Shown here one piece after another: positions 1 to 8,335 of a stretch of 64,000 nucleotides of DNA (positions are counted from its first letter, which is position 1; each line of letters opens with the position of its first letter). Made by a program: the position numbers and the translations under genes. Under the pieces are notes generated by a model that was given only the letters and a program-made list of their open reading frames with translations, was not told the DNA's origin and searched no databases. Source of the DNA: Pedobacter sandarakinus (lineage in GTDB: Bacteria; Bacteroidota; Bacteroidia; Sphingobacteriales; Sphingobacteriaceae). The stretch lies in NCBI RefSeq assembly GCF_026240095.1, contig NZ_JAPIVG010000003.1, forward strand, positions 372,001 through 436,000. Direction: 5' to 3'.

Positions 1-734
1 GCCTATGGGGCACATTAATTGGTCTTTGTATTGGCCTCATTCTGGCGTTAACGAATACATCTTTTCAACTTGGCTTGGCGGTTGCAGGTTTGCTTGGCTT
101 TTTCATTTTTAACCGCACGCACTATCTTTGGGGGGTAGCATGCGTTACCGTAATGGTAATTTTGGGTTTGAATGTGTACCATGGACATGTTTCTCAGATC
201 ATTGCAGATAGGTTATTATTTACCCTTATTGGCTGCGGATTATCTTACGTTTCGATTTTTATTTTCCCGATATGGGAAAGTGCTCGAATCAGCGCCCTGA
301 TAAACAATATGCTTGTCGCCATTCATCATTACCTTTTCTGCGTAGCGACAGAAAAAAAAGGGTTTTTAAATTATTATTACCGAACTAAGCTTGCCAGAAA
401 AGAGGCTTACGTTAGTTTTTCCTTATTAAGTGAGGCGCTCCAGTCAGTAAAAAAGGAGCCTGCAGCAAGGTCGCTGGATTTAGCTGCCTTAGAAGATATC
501 CAATGGTTATCTTACCAAATAAATGGAGTTATTGCTTCGCTCTCGCTTAATGAGATTGATGAAAATGTTGGTTTAGCCACTGATTTTGAGCTTGCTTTGG
601 AAGATTTAGACCGGGCGGTTATAAATGCTGAAATGATAAATCTTAATCACTTCAGCGTTGCCGAATTTTCCCACCAAGCACCAAGAGCCTTACTTAATCG
701 CTTAACTCAGCGCTTAAGTAGCTATTTTAATTAA
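1..734 (+). CDS. FUSC/YccS-like inner-membrane protein, 5' truncated by window edge
   Basis: The reading frame is open from base 3 with no start codon visible, so the true N-terminus lies left of the window. The first ~80 visible residues are hydrophobic and contain a G-T-L-I-G segment and paired membrane helices typical of the fusaric-acid-resistance (FUSC/YccS) family. They are followed by a ~150-residue helical cytoplasmic tail. Such proteins are efflux-like or envelope proteins whose substrates are mostly unknown. A TTG at 75 could act as a start but is very unlikely, since the family sequence continues upstream of it. The family call is fairly secure and the function is not. Confidence 0.75.
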   Translation, partial: LWGTLIGLCIGLILALTNTSFQLGLAVAGLLGFFIFNRTHYLWGVACVTVMVILGLNVYHGHVSQIIADRLLFTLIGCGLSYVSIFIFPIWESARISALINNMLVAIHHYLFCVATEKKGFLNYYYRTKLARKEAYVSFSLLSEALQSVKKEPAARSLDLAALEDIQWLSYQINGVIASLSLNEIDENVGLATDFELALEDLDRAVINAEMINLNHFSVAEFSHQAPRALLNRLTQRLSSYFN

Positions 735-790
735 TCTATCGATGATGTATTGGGTGGCTTAGTATTTGCTTCGAAATCATAAAAACCGTT

Positions 791-1192
791 ATGAGTTCGT
801 TAAGATATAAAGATGCTGCCCGGATATTATTGGGCGCAGGATTAATAGTAGCAGGCATTGGTCACGTTACTTTCGCACGCAAGGAATTTCAGGCGCAGGT
901 GCCAGACTGGGTGCCATTAAAGAAAGATGATACTGTAGTTTATTCTGGTATTGCAGAAATTGCACTGGGCGTAACTTTGGTTGCAGCACCGGTTAAGTAT
1001 CGTGCACAGGTTGGCCTGTTAACAGCTGCAATGTTTGTTGCCGTATTTCCTGGAAATGTTGCTCAATATCTTAACCATAGAGATGGTTTTGGTTTAGACA
1101 CCGATCAAAAAAGATTTGCCAGATTGTTTTTTCAACCAGTATTAATTTATTGGGCGCTTAAAAGCACACAACAGAAAAGAATGAAATCCTAA
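791..1192 (+). CDS. DoxX-like small integral membrane protein
   Basis: This is a 133-residue protein with about four hydrophobic helices. An early G-A-G-L-I-V-A-G-I-G-H segment and a later V-F-P-G-N-V-A-Q-Y motif are characteristic of DoxX/DoxD-like membrane proteins. The family is linked to quinone or thiol redox chemistry in some organisms, but most members, including this one, have no assigned reaction. It lies 56 bp after the FUSC gene on the same strand and 51 bp before an esterase, so co-transcription is possible but not shown. Confidence 0.7.
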   Translation: MSSLRYKDAARILLGAGLIVAGIGHVTFARKEFQAQVPDWVPLKKDDTVVYSGIAEIALGVTLVAAPVKYRAQVGLLTAAMFVAVFPGNVAQYLNHRDGFGLDTDQKRFARLFFQPVLIYWALKSTQQKRMKS

Positions 1193-1243
1193 ACAAGTCC
1201 CGATTATAAATTTACTTTTCACATATTTGTTTCTAATAGCTAG

Positions 1244-2083
1244 ATGATCAATATGGGAAATTTTATCAAACTCTTAGTTTTATCAGTTTTACTGTCGGCG
1301 TCGGTTTCCGGAGCAACGGTAGATACTGTTACCACCTTTAGTAAGAGCATGCAAAAGGAAATAAAAGCGGTTGTGGTTCGCCCTTCAACTTACAATGCTT
1401 CCAAAAAATATCCAACGCTATACCTGCTGCATGGTGCCGGTGGTAAGTACGCCGATTGGGTTACCGCAACCCCAGATAAAAACGTTGTTAAAAATCTCTC
1501 AGACCAATTCGAAACGATTGTAGTATGCCCTGATGGAGGGGTCACAAGTTGGTATTTCGATAGTCCGGAAATGAAGAGCTATCTTTACGAAACGTATGTT
1601 GCCGATGAGTTGGTCAACTATATCGATAAAAATTATTCCACTATTACAAACAGAACAGGCCGGGCAATTACAGGTTTGAGTATGGGTGGGCATGGAGCGC
1701 TCTATCTTGCATTTAGGCATCAAGATATTTTCGGCGCCTGTGGGAGTATGAGTGGTGGGGTAGATCTTCGGCCTTTTCCGGAAAATTGGGACTTAAGTAA
1801 ACGATTAGGGAAATATAGCGAGCACCCAGATCGCTGGGAGGAAAATAGCGTAATAAATTTAACACATTTACTTATACCTAATAAATTGTCAATCATAATA
1901 GATTGCGGCACCAACGATTTTTTCTACAAAGTGAATGTGAATCTGCATGATAAACTAATGGAGCGCAACATCCCGCATGATTTTATCATCCGTCCTGGGG
2001 TGCATAACTGGGATTACTGGAGCAATGCGATAAACTATCAAATGCTATTTTTCAGTCGGTATTTCAAACAAAATAACAAGTAG
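1244..2083 (+). CDS. Secreted alpha/beta-hydrolase, esterase D / feruloyl-esterase type
   Basis: The protein has 279 residues with an N-terminal signal peptide ending near residue 23 (V-S-G-A). The alpha/beta-hydrolase triad is visible: nucleophile Ser146 in G-L-S-M-G-G, probable Asp225 in C-G-T-N-D, and His254 in P-G-V-H-N-W. The oxyanion region is L-L-H-G-A-G-G at 61-67. This is the esterase D / S-formylglutathione hydrolase-like group, whose exported members cut carboxylic esters such as those on plant polysaccharides. The substrate is not predictable. An ATG nine bases downstream (1253) is an equally plausible start. A strong terminator follows. Confidence 0.8.
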   Translation: MINMGNFIKLLVLSVLLSASVSGATVDTVTTFSKSMQKEIKAVVVRPSTYNASKKYPTLYLLHGAGGKYADWVTATPDKNVVKNLSDQFETIVVCPDGGVTSWYFDSPEMKSYLYETYVADELVNYIDKNYSTITNRTGRAITGLSMGGHGALYLAFRHQDIFGACGSMSGGVDLRPFPENWDLSKRLGKYSEHPDRWEENSVINLTHLLIPNKLSIIIDCGTNDFFYKVNVNLHDKLMERNIPHDFIIRPGVHNWDYWSNAINYQMLFFSRYFKQNNK

Positions 2084-2087
2084 CAAA

Positions 2088-2120
2088 AAGCCCCACTTGG
2101 TTTAATCCAAATGGGGCTTT
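2088..2120. terminator. Bidirectional rho-independent terminator
   Basis: An inverted repeat (AAAGCCCCA-c-TTGG, 6-nt loop, CCAA-a-TGGGGCTTT) sits between the converging esterase and DUF892 genes. It has A-rich and T-rich flanks on both sides and a single mismatch in the stem, so it could stop transcription from either direction. Confidence 0.85.
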
Positions 2121-2125
2121 AATTA

Positions 2126-2689
2126 TTATTCTGCTGCAGCCTGGTCGTTAATGGTGCCCTCGGCAATTTCTGTGAGCGCTACATCTGTCGCTTTTTCATT
2201 TTCAAGGGTTTTATTCAACAATTCGGCAATTTCGGTGTGGCCCATATTGTTTGCAAAAACACGTAGGGTTCCGTAGGTAGCAATCTCGTAATGTTCTACT
2301 TTTTGGGCTGCTAAAATCAATCCGGCATCCCTAATCATGGTGCCTTTTTCGGTTTCCTCAATGATGCCGTTCGCTTCCTCGAGTAGTCCTGCCATAGCAT
2401 CGCATTTTTTTGCAACTGCCTTTTCATCCAGTAAAGAGAAAATTTCTTCTAAAGTTGCAATATGTGCTTCAGTTTCGCCGGTGTGCTTATCAAATGCGGC
2501 AATAAGCGATTCACTTGTCGCAGCTTTTTTCATTTTCGGGAGTGCCTTAGAAAGATGCTTCTCTGCCCAATAAATATCTTTTAATTCATCTACAAAAAAT
2601 TCATGAAACTCTGAATTTTCCATTTTACCTGATTTTTTCGCAGGTTTTTTTGCGGCACCTTTTGCAGCCGTAGTTTTCTGTGTTGCCAT
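2126..2689 (-). CDS. DUF892 (YciE/YciF) ferritin-like protein
   Basis: The protein has 187 residues. The first ~22 are rich in Lys and Ala (K-K-P-A-K-K-S-G-K) and resemble a nucleic-acid-binding tail. The remainder is a four-helix ferritin-like bundle with spaced acidic/His residues (E-x-x-A at the conserved D-I-Y-W-A-E-K start, H-T-G-E-T-E-A-H, K-V-E-H-Y-E), which is the DUF892 signature. Relatives are stress-induced and presumed to bind a di-iron centre. It is transcribed alone and ends at a shared terminator with the convergent esterase gene. Confidence 0.88.
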   Translation of the reverse strand: MATQKTTAAKGAAKKPAKKSGKMENSEFHEFFVDELKDIYWAEKHLSKALPKMKKAATSESLIAAFDKHTGETEAHIATLEEIFSLLDEKAVAKKCDAMAGLLEEANGIIEETEKGTMIRDAGLILAAQKVEHYEIATYGTLRVFANNMGHTEIAELLNKTLENEKATDVALTEIAEGTINDQAAAE

Positions 2690-2875
2690 GTTTTTATGGT
2701 TAGTTTATATAAACAACTCAGGGTTTTAATAAAGGTTTAGCAGAAAGCTAATTCGCGTATTTGTACCTGGTTTATCTGCAATGATCTGTTTTTTACGCTA
2801 ACAATAGACGCTCATGTGCGATAAAATCGTTGCAACACCAAATATTTCGTCCAAAAAAAAACTTAATTTGCTTAA

Positions 2876-3151
2876 ATGAAACCGACAATTACCATTAGTT
2901 ATTGTCCACGTTGTGGATGGATGCTCCGTTCTGCTTATATGGTACAAGAGTTATTGACAACTTTTAGTGAAAAATTACAAGGCGTAATGTTGTGTCCAAG
3001 CGAAAAAGGGGGCGAATTTGTTATTAAAACCAATGAAACAACAATCTTTGATAGGGAAGCGGCGGGACGTTTTCCAGAAATAAAGGAGTTAAAAAAATTA
3101 GTGCGGGATTACATCGATCCGCAGATGAGCCTGGGTCATACAGATCGTTAG
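2876..3151 (+). CDS. SelT/SelW/SelH (Rdx) family thioredoxin-fold protein
   Basis: This is a 91-residue protein starting with a beta strand followed by C10-P-R-C13-G-W, then a long helix (R-S-A-Y-M-V-Q-E-L-L). This is the Rdx-family motif in which eukaryotic members have CxxU and bacterial ones CxxC. A second conserved stretch, G-E-F-V-I-K, and the F-P-E-I-K-E-L-K-K-L-V-R-D tail fit the family. It is a likely redox protein of unknown partner. The promoter was not identified with confidence. Confidence 0.85.
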   Translation: MKPTITISYCPRCGWMLRSAYMVQELLTTFSEKLQGVMLCPSEKGGEFVIKTNETTIFDREAAGRFPEIKELKKLVRDYIDPQMSLGHTDR

Positions 3152-3274
3152 CCAAACGTTATTGGTTATTGTGGATTTATAAATCAGGTTCACTTCAAAC
3201 AAAGGCGATGTTATAAAGTTATTAAATCTACAAACCAATTCTTAAAAGGTTAAATTAGTATCTGAAGTAAAATT

Positions 3275-4663
3275 ATGATTATGAAACATTATGATGCAAT
3301 CATTATCGGTGCAGGCCAGGCAGGTGTTCCCTTAGCTAAAAAAATGGCCGAAGCTGGAAAGAAGACGGCGCTTATCGAAAAACGTATGGTTGGAGGTACA
3401 TGCATCAACGATGGTTGTACACCAACTAAAGCAATGGTTGCATCTGCCCGTGCAGTTTATCAAGCAAAAAAATCGGCTGAACTGGGTGTAATTACTGGTG
3501 ATGTAAGGGTTGATTTTAAACAGGTAAAGAAGCGCAAGGACGATATCGTAGCAAGCTTTAAAGGAGGAGCAGAAAAAGGAATAGAAGAAACAAAGAACCT
3601 TAAATTGTATATGGGTGAAGCAGTTTTTACTGCAGAAAAAGAAATTGTAGTCAAATCTAAGTCGGGTAAGGAAACGCATTTAAGTGCAGATTTAATTTTT
3701 ATCAACACTGGTGCTCAGACCCGAATTCCGGATATTGAAGGTTTGCAGGATGTAGATTACCTAACTTCAACCAGCATTTTAGATTTAGATGAAGTTCCTG
3801 AGCATTTAATCGTGCTTGGTGGAAATTATATTGGTTTAGAATTTGGTCAAATGTTCAAGCGGTTTGGTAGTAGAGTAACTATTTTAGAGAAGGCAGCACA
3901 TATCATCTCAAAAGAAGATAAAGATATTTCAGAGAATCTGACCGATATTTTGATAGAGGAAGGGATAGAAATTGTAACTAACGTGAACGTGGAGAAGGTT
4001 GGATGGAATGGTGATCAGATTGAAGTAATACTAAACAACGGTAAAAAACAGCGTAAAATAAAGGGTAGCCATTTGCTTATTGCGGTGGGCAGAACCCCAC
4101 AGACTAAATCGCTAGGACTTGAATTTTGTGGTGTTGCTACTGATGATCATGGCCATATCACTGTTAATAGCCAGTTGGAAACCAACGTAAAAGGAATTTA
4201 TGCACTTGGAGATGTAAAAGGCGGACCGGCTTTCACCCACATTGCCTATAATGATTATACAATTGTTTACCGTAACCTAGTCGAACAAAAAAACTTCACA
4301 ACTGAAAACCGCCCGGTGCCATATTGCATGTTTACCGACCCACAATTGGGGAGAATTGGTATTTCTGAAGAGGAAGCCAAAAAGCAGCAGTTGAACTATG
4401 AAGTTGCCGTGTTGCCGATGAAAAATGTTGCACGCGGTATAGAAACAGGCGAAACCCGTGGCATGATGAAGGCGGTTGTAGACAAGCAGACGAAAGAAAT
4501 TCTCGGCGCAGCCATTCTTGCGCCAGAGGGTGGAGAAATCATGTCGGTGTTACAGTTGGCAATGGAAGGTGGCATTACTTACGATAAGATTCGATATGGT
4601 GTATTTGCACATCCAACATACGCTGAGTCGCTAAACAATCTATTTATGAAAATTCTTCCTTAA
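3275..4663 (+). CDS. MerA/dihydrolipoamide-dehydrogenase-like FAD disulfide reductase
   Basis: The protein has 462 residues and the full layout of the class I pyridine-nucleotide disulfide reductases: FAD site G-A-G-Q-A-G near residue 12, redox pair C43-x4-C48 in G-G-T-C-I-N-D-G-C-T-P-T-K, NAD(P) site G-G-N-Y-I-G, second FAD segment Y-A-L-G-D-V, and C-terminal H-P-T-x-A-E dyad. It lacks the MerA N-terminal HMA domain and C-terminal vicinal Cys pair, so it is probably not a mercuric reductase. The next gene begins one base after its stop, placing it first in the ergothioneine operon. Reduction of a disulfide or selenium/sulfur metabolite in that pathway is an inference. Met3 (3281) is an alternative start. 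Confidence 0.85.
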   Translation: MIMKHYDAIIIGAGQAGVPLAKKMAEAGKKTALIEKRMVGGTCINDGCTPTKAMVASARAVYQAKKSAELGVITGDVRVDFKQVKKRKDDIVASFKGGAEKGIEETKNLKLYMGEAVFTAEKEIVVKSKSGKETHLSADLIFINTGAQTRIPDIEGLQDVDYLTSTSILDLDEVPEHLIVLGGNYIGLEFGQMFKRFGSRVTILEKAAHIISKEDKDISENLTDILIEEGIEIVTNVNVEKVGWNGDQIEVILNNGKKQRKIKGSHLLIAVGRTPQTKSLGLEFCGVATDDHGHITVNSQLETNVKGIYALGDVKGGPAFTHIAYNDYTIVYRNLVEQKNFTTENRPVPYCMFTDPQLGRIGISEEEAKKQQLNYEVAVLPMKNVARGIETGETRGMMKAVVDKQTKEILGAAILAPEGGEIMSVLQLAMEGGITYDKIRYGVFAHPTYAESLNNLFMKILP

Positions 4664-4664
4664 G

Positions 4665-5618
4665 ATGATCAGGCTAGAAAACGTTAGTAAAAGTTTTGGT
4701 CAGGTTCGTGGCGTGCGTTCGGTATCATTCGAAGTTAAAGCAGGAGAAAACTTAATTCTTCTGGGTACTAGCGGATGCGGTAAAACGACCACTTTAAAGA
4801 TGATTAATCGCCTGATTGAGCCAAGTGAAGGAAGAATGTTTTTTAATGAAGTGGATATCATAAAGGAAGATCCTGAAGCTTTGCGCAGAAAAATGGGTTT
4901 CGTTATGCAGAATATTGGATTATTTCCACACTATACCATTTACGAAAACGTGGCGGTAGTACCGAAACTACTCGGATGGGATAAACCAAAAATTGATAGC
5001 CGGGTACAAGATCTGCTGGCTAAATTACATCTTCCGACAGATTGCTTGCAAAAGTTTCCCCATCAATTGAGTGGTGGCCAAAAGCAACGTGTAGGTCTAG
5101 CTAGAGCGCTAATTGCCAATCCACCAGTACTGTTAATGGATGAGCCTTTCGGCGCCTTAGACAATGTTACCCGCACAAAAATCCGTAAGGAGTTTAAAGA
5201 CCTGGATGAACTAAAAACAAAAACTATTGTGATGGTTACCCACGATATTCAGGAAGCCTTTGAAATGGGCGATCGCATTTGCCTGATGGATAAAGGAGAG
5301 GTAGTTCAAATTGGGACGCCAAAAGAGCTGTTGTACCACCCAATAAATGAATTCGCCAGGAATTTTTTTAATGGAGATCGGTTGACGCTAGGCTTCCGAC
5401 TGACCACTTTGGATGATCTTGCAAGCCAATTTGCAAATGATGGAAACGTTGAGGCTACACTGTTAGGTGCAGATTTAAGTGTCTGGGACGCCCTGTCAAC
5501 TTTCCAACCTGGTAACGAGCGGCTTGGTTTCAAAACAAGCGATGGCGCTCTTAAAACTTTCACTTACCAAACACTTACGCAGGCTTTTAATCATTATCAA
5601 ATGCAGCACCATGAATGA
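4665..5618 (+). CDS. egtV: ABC transporter ATPase, OpuCA/EgtV type
   Basis: This 317-residue nucleotide-binding protein has Walker A G-T-S-G-C-G-K-T-T (34-42), signature L-S-G-G-Q-K-Q-R, Walker B L-L-M-D-E-P and H-loop V-T-H-D. It belongs to the osmolyte-uptake (OpuCA/ProV) family, with a short C-terminal extension instead of a clear CBS pair. It overlaps the permease gene by 8 bp and is followed by egtB and egtD. That context favours import of ergothioneine, as described for EgtUV in streptococci and Helicobacter, over glycine betaine. The specificity is inferred from neighbours only, so the symbol is provisional. Confidence 0.85.
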   Translation: MIRLENVSKSFGQVRGVRSVSFEVKAGENLILLGTSGCGKTTTLKMINRLIEPSEGRMFFNEVDIIKEDPEALRRKMGFVMQNIGLFPHYTIYENVAVVPKLLGWDKPKIDSRVQDLLAKLHLPTDCLQKFPHQLSGGQKQRVGLARALIANPPVLLMDEPFGALDNVTRTKIRKEFKDLDELKTKTIVMVTHDIQEAFEMGDRICLMDKGEVVQIGTPKELLYHPINEFARNFFNGDRLTLGFRLTTLDDLASQFANDGNVEATLLGADLSVWDALSTFQPGNERLGFKTSDGALKTFTYQTLTQAFNHYQMQHHE

Positions 5619-7182
5619 AAACTCGCAAACGCTTTGGCAATTCATTGCAGAACAGTCTGATAAGCTTCTAAACCAAACATTACAACATCTGGGTTTAACA
5701 TTTATTTCGCTTTTTTTAGCCGTAGCAGTCGGACTGCCCATTGGGATCCTGATTGCCAGAAAACGAAAACTTTCTGCATCGGTTTTGGGTTTCGCTGGCA
5801 TCCTGCAAACCATCCCAAGTATTGCTTTACTCGGATTTATGATTCCTTTGCTGGGCATTGGCGCCAAGCCGGCCATTGTGGCTTTGCTTATCTATGCGCT
5901 ATTGCCAATTATCAGAAACACGTATACGGGCATTGTTGGTGTTGATGCCGATGTAAAAGAAGCCGCTAAGGCTATGGGTATGAGTAAGATGCAAGTACTG
6001 TTCAAAGTAGAACTTCCATTGGCCATGCCTGTTATTCTTGCCGGAATACGAACAGCAACAGTAATTAATGTTGGTGTGGCTACACTGGCTTCCTACATCG
6101 CAGCTGGCGGTTTGGGTGAATTTATTTTCGGGGGCATCTCACTCAATAACAGCAATATGATTTTAGCCGGAGCAATTCCGGCTGCTTTGCTGGCGGTGAT
6201 ATTAGATTTGGCACTCGCATCCCTTCAAAAATTAGATTTCCGAAAAGCAAAAAAATTAATTGTTGCGCTTCCCGTGGTCTGCTTGGTTTTAAGTGGGTTT
6301 TACCTGTTGCCCAAAGCTTATGCCGGTGCACTTACCGCCGGTTTTACACCAGAATTTATGGGCAGGCAAGATGGCGATTTAGGACTCAAATCTGCCTATG
6401 GTTTAAAAATCCATACCATTGTAATTAGTGATGCAGTGATGTACAAAGCGGCATACGAGAAAGAACTTGATGTAATTAGCGGTTATTCTACCGATGGAAG
6501 ATTAAAAGCTTTCGACCTAAAAATATTGGAAGATAACAAGGGCATTTTCCCACCATATTATGCAGCACCGATTGCCTCCAAAACTGCTTTGGCCAACTTT
6601 CCCGAACTGGAAAGCACTTTGAATTTATTGGCAGGAAAAATTACCGATGATGTAATGACGGACTTGAATTACAAAACCGATTATCTGCACCAAACGCCCG
6701 AGCGGGTTGCCAAAGATTTCTTAGTGAGCATCGGTTTATACAAAGCATCCAGCGGTGGTAAAAATGGTACGGTACGCATAGGTTCTAAAATCTTTGGCGA
6801 GCAATATATTTTAGCAGAAATGTACAGCATGCTTATTAAGGGCTATACCAATTACGATGTGGCCACCAAAACCGGGCTTGGTGGTACAAAAATTTGTTTT
6901 GATGCTTTGATGAATAATCAGATAGATTTTTATCCAGAATATACAGGCACGGGTTTGTTGGTTTTACTTAAGCCCGATGCCAGATTGGCCAAAAAAATTG
7001 CCCACAACAAGGACAGCACTTACCAGTTTGTAAGTAAGAGCTTTGATAGAAAGTTTAACATTAAGTGGTTAAAGCCTATTGGTTTTAATAATTCGTATGC
7101 TTTAATGATGCGTCGAAAACAATCAAAAGCATTAAATGTTAATACCATAACTGACCTTAAGAATTATCTAGATAAAAATTAA
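5611..7182 (+). CDS. egtU: ABC permease fused to substrate-binding domain (EgtU-like), lobes in swapped order
   Basis: The start is ATG 5611 (523 aa), overlapping the ATPase stop in ATGAATGA; upstream in-frame starts lie within the ATPase gene. Residues 1-215 are a permease with the E-A-A-K-A-M-G-M-S EAA loop. Residues ~241-378 resemble the second lobe of OpuBC-type binding proteins (S-T-D-G-R-L-K-A-F-D-L, F-P-P-Y-Y-A-A-P, P-E-L). Residues ~388-523 resemble the first lobe (R-I-G-S-K-x-F-x-E-Q, Y-P-E-Y-T-G-T, L-K-P-I-G-F-N-N). The lobe order is reversed relative to OpuCC, i.e. a circular permutation. Together with the ATPase it should import a quaternary-ammonium compound, here probably ergothioneine. 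EgtB starts on its stop codon. Confidence 0.85.
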   Translation: MNENSQTLWQFIAEQSDKLLNQTLQHLGLTFISLFLAVAVGLPIGILIARKRKLSASVLGFAGILQTIPSIALLGFMIPLLGIGAKPAIVALLIYALLPIIRNTYTGIVGVDADVKEAAKAMGMSKMQVLFKVELPLAMPVILAGIRTATVINVGVATLASYIAAGGLGEFIFGGISLNNSNMILAGAIPAALLAVILDLALASLQKLDFRKAKKLIVALPVVCLVLSGFYLLPKAYAGALTAGFTPEFMGRQDGDLGLKSAYGLKIHTIVISDAVMYKAAYEKELDVISGYSTDGRLKAFDLKILEDNKGIFPPYYAAPIASKTALANFPELESTLNLLAGKITDDVMTDLNYKTDYLHQTPERVAKDFLVSIGLYKASSGGKNGTVRIGSKIFGEQYILAEMYSMLIKGYTNYDVATKTGLGGTKICFDALMNNQIDFYPEYTGTGLLVLLKPDARLAKKIAHNKDSTYQFVSKSFDRKFNIKWLKPIGFNNSYALMMRRKQSKALNVNTITDLKNYLDKN

Positions 7183-8330
7183 TGAGCTTAATTGAGCAAT
7201 ACAAGGCCGTTCGTAAACATTCTGAATTTATTTGTGAGCCCTTACAAACTGAAGATTATGTAGTGCAGCCAGTGGTTGATGTTAGTCCGCCTAAATGGCA
7301 TTTAGGGCATACCACTTGGTTTTTCGAAACCTTTATATTAATTCCACACGCAAAAGCTTACCAGGTTTTTCATCCAGAATATAACTATGTTTTTAACAGT
7401 TACTATGAAACTGTGGGCGCCCGTGTTATCAGAACAGATCGTGGTAATTTAAGTCGCCCGAGTGTTAACGAAGTATACCAGTATCGGCAATATGTTGATG
7501 ATGCGATGATTAATTTTTTAGCCACAGAAGTCGATTCATCGGTAGAAGAATTGCTGCATCTTGGCTTTAATCATGAGCAACAACACCAGGAGCTTCTACT
7601 GTGCGATATTAAATTTGTATTAGGTAACAACCCGCTTTTCCCGGTTTATTCAACTAAAACAACAGAGCATTTCGAACAGCAAAAAGCGCCGGAAATGATT
7701 CAGCTTGAAGAAGGGATTTATGAAATTGGATACGAAGGAGATGGATTTTGTTTCGATAACGAGTTAAACAGGCATAAAGTTTACCTTAACCAGTTTTCTA
7801 TTAGTAGCGAATTGGTGAGCAATGAAGAATACATGAGCTTTATTGCCGATGGCGGATACCAGAATTTTAGCTTTTGGCATGCCGAAGGTTGGGATTGGGT
7901 TTGGAGTAACAATGTATCATCGCCCATGTATTGGCATCAAATTGACGGCAAATGGTTCAATTATACACTCAAAGGATTATCGCCACTAAATCCTAAGGAA
8001 TATGTTAGCCACATCAGTTACTTCGAGGCTTATGCGTTCGCCAGTTGGAAAGGCATGCGGTTACCAACAGAATTTGAGTGGGAAGCTGCGGCAAAAACCT
8101 TTCAATGGGGTAGGCGTTGGGAGTGGACAGAGAGTGCATACCTGCCTTATCCGGGATTTAGTAAAGCGCCCGGTGCGATTGGCGAGTATAACGGGAAATT
8201 TATGGTAAGCCAAAAAGTACTTCGTGGGGCATCTGTTGCCACCCCGGAAAATCACGGTAGAGTAACTTATAGAAATTTTTTCCACCCGAATTTAAGGTGG
8301 CAGTTTACCGGTATCAGATTAGCAAAATAA
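7182..8330 (+). CDS. egtB: Ergothioneine sulfoxide synthase EgtB
   Basis: This is a 382-residue protein with an N-terminal DinB-like domain and a C-terminal FGE-sulfatase fold. The three iron-ligand histidines fit His43 (W-H-L-G-H-T), His131 and His135 (N-H-E-Q-Q-H-Q-E). The C-terminal part carries R-L-P-T-E-F-E-W-E-A-A, W-E-W-T-E-S and G-A-S-V-A-T-P, typical of the formylglycine-enzyme-like domain. EgtB uses Fe(II) and O2 to join a thiol to hercynine and give the sulfoxide. There is no egtA or egtC nearby, so free cysteine rather than gamma-glutamylcysteine is the likely sulfur donor. ATG overlaps the permease stop (TAATG). It is not OvoA, which carries a fused methyltransferase. Confidence 0.9.
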   Translation: MSLIEQYKAVRKHSEFICEPLQTEDYVVQPVVDVSPPKWHLGHTTWFFETFILIPHAKAYQVFHPEYNYVFNSYYETVGARVIRTDRGNLSRPSVNEVYQYRQYVDDAMINFLATEVDSSVEELLHLGFNHEQQHQELLLCDIKFVLGNNPLFPVYSTKTTEHFEQQKAPEMIQLEEGIYEIGYEGDGFCFDNELNRHKVYLNQFSISSELVSNEEYMSFIADGGYQNFSFWHAEGWDWVWSNNVSSPMYWHQIDGKWFNYTLKGLSPLNPKEYVSHISYFEAYAFASWKGMRLPTEFEWEAAAKTFQWGRRWEWTESAYLPYPGFSKAPGAIGEYNGKFMVSQKVLRGASVATPENHGRVTYRNFFHPNLRWQFTGIRLAK

Positions 8331-8335
8331 ACATT

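Noticed and set aside
3332..3708. Two minus-strand open frames of 82 and 115 codons
   Set aside because: Both lie inside the MerA-like reductase gene, with no conserved motifs; they are shadows of that gene.
3275..4663. Mercury resistance operon led by a MerA
   Set aside because: The flavoprotein lacks the MerA N-terminal metal domain and C-terminal Cys pair, and there is no merR, merT or merP nearby.
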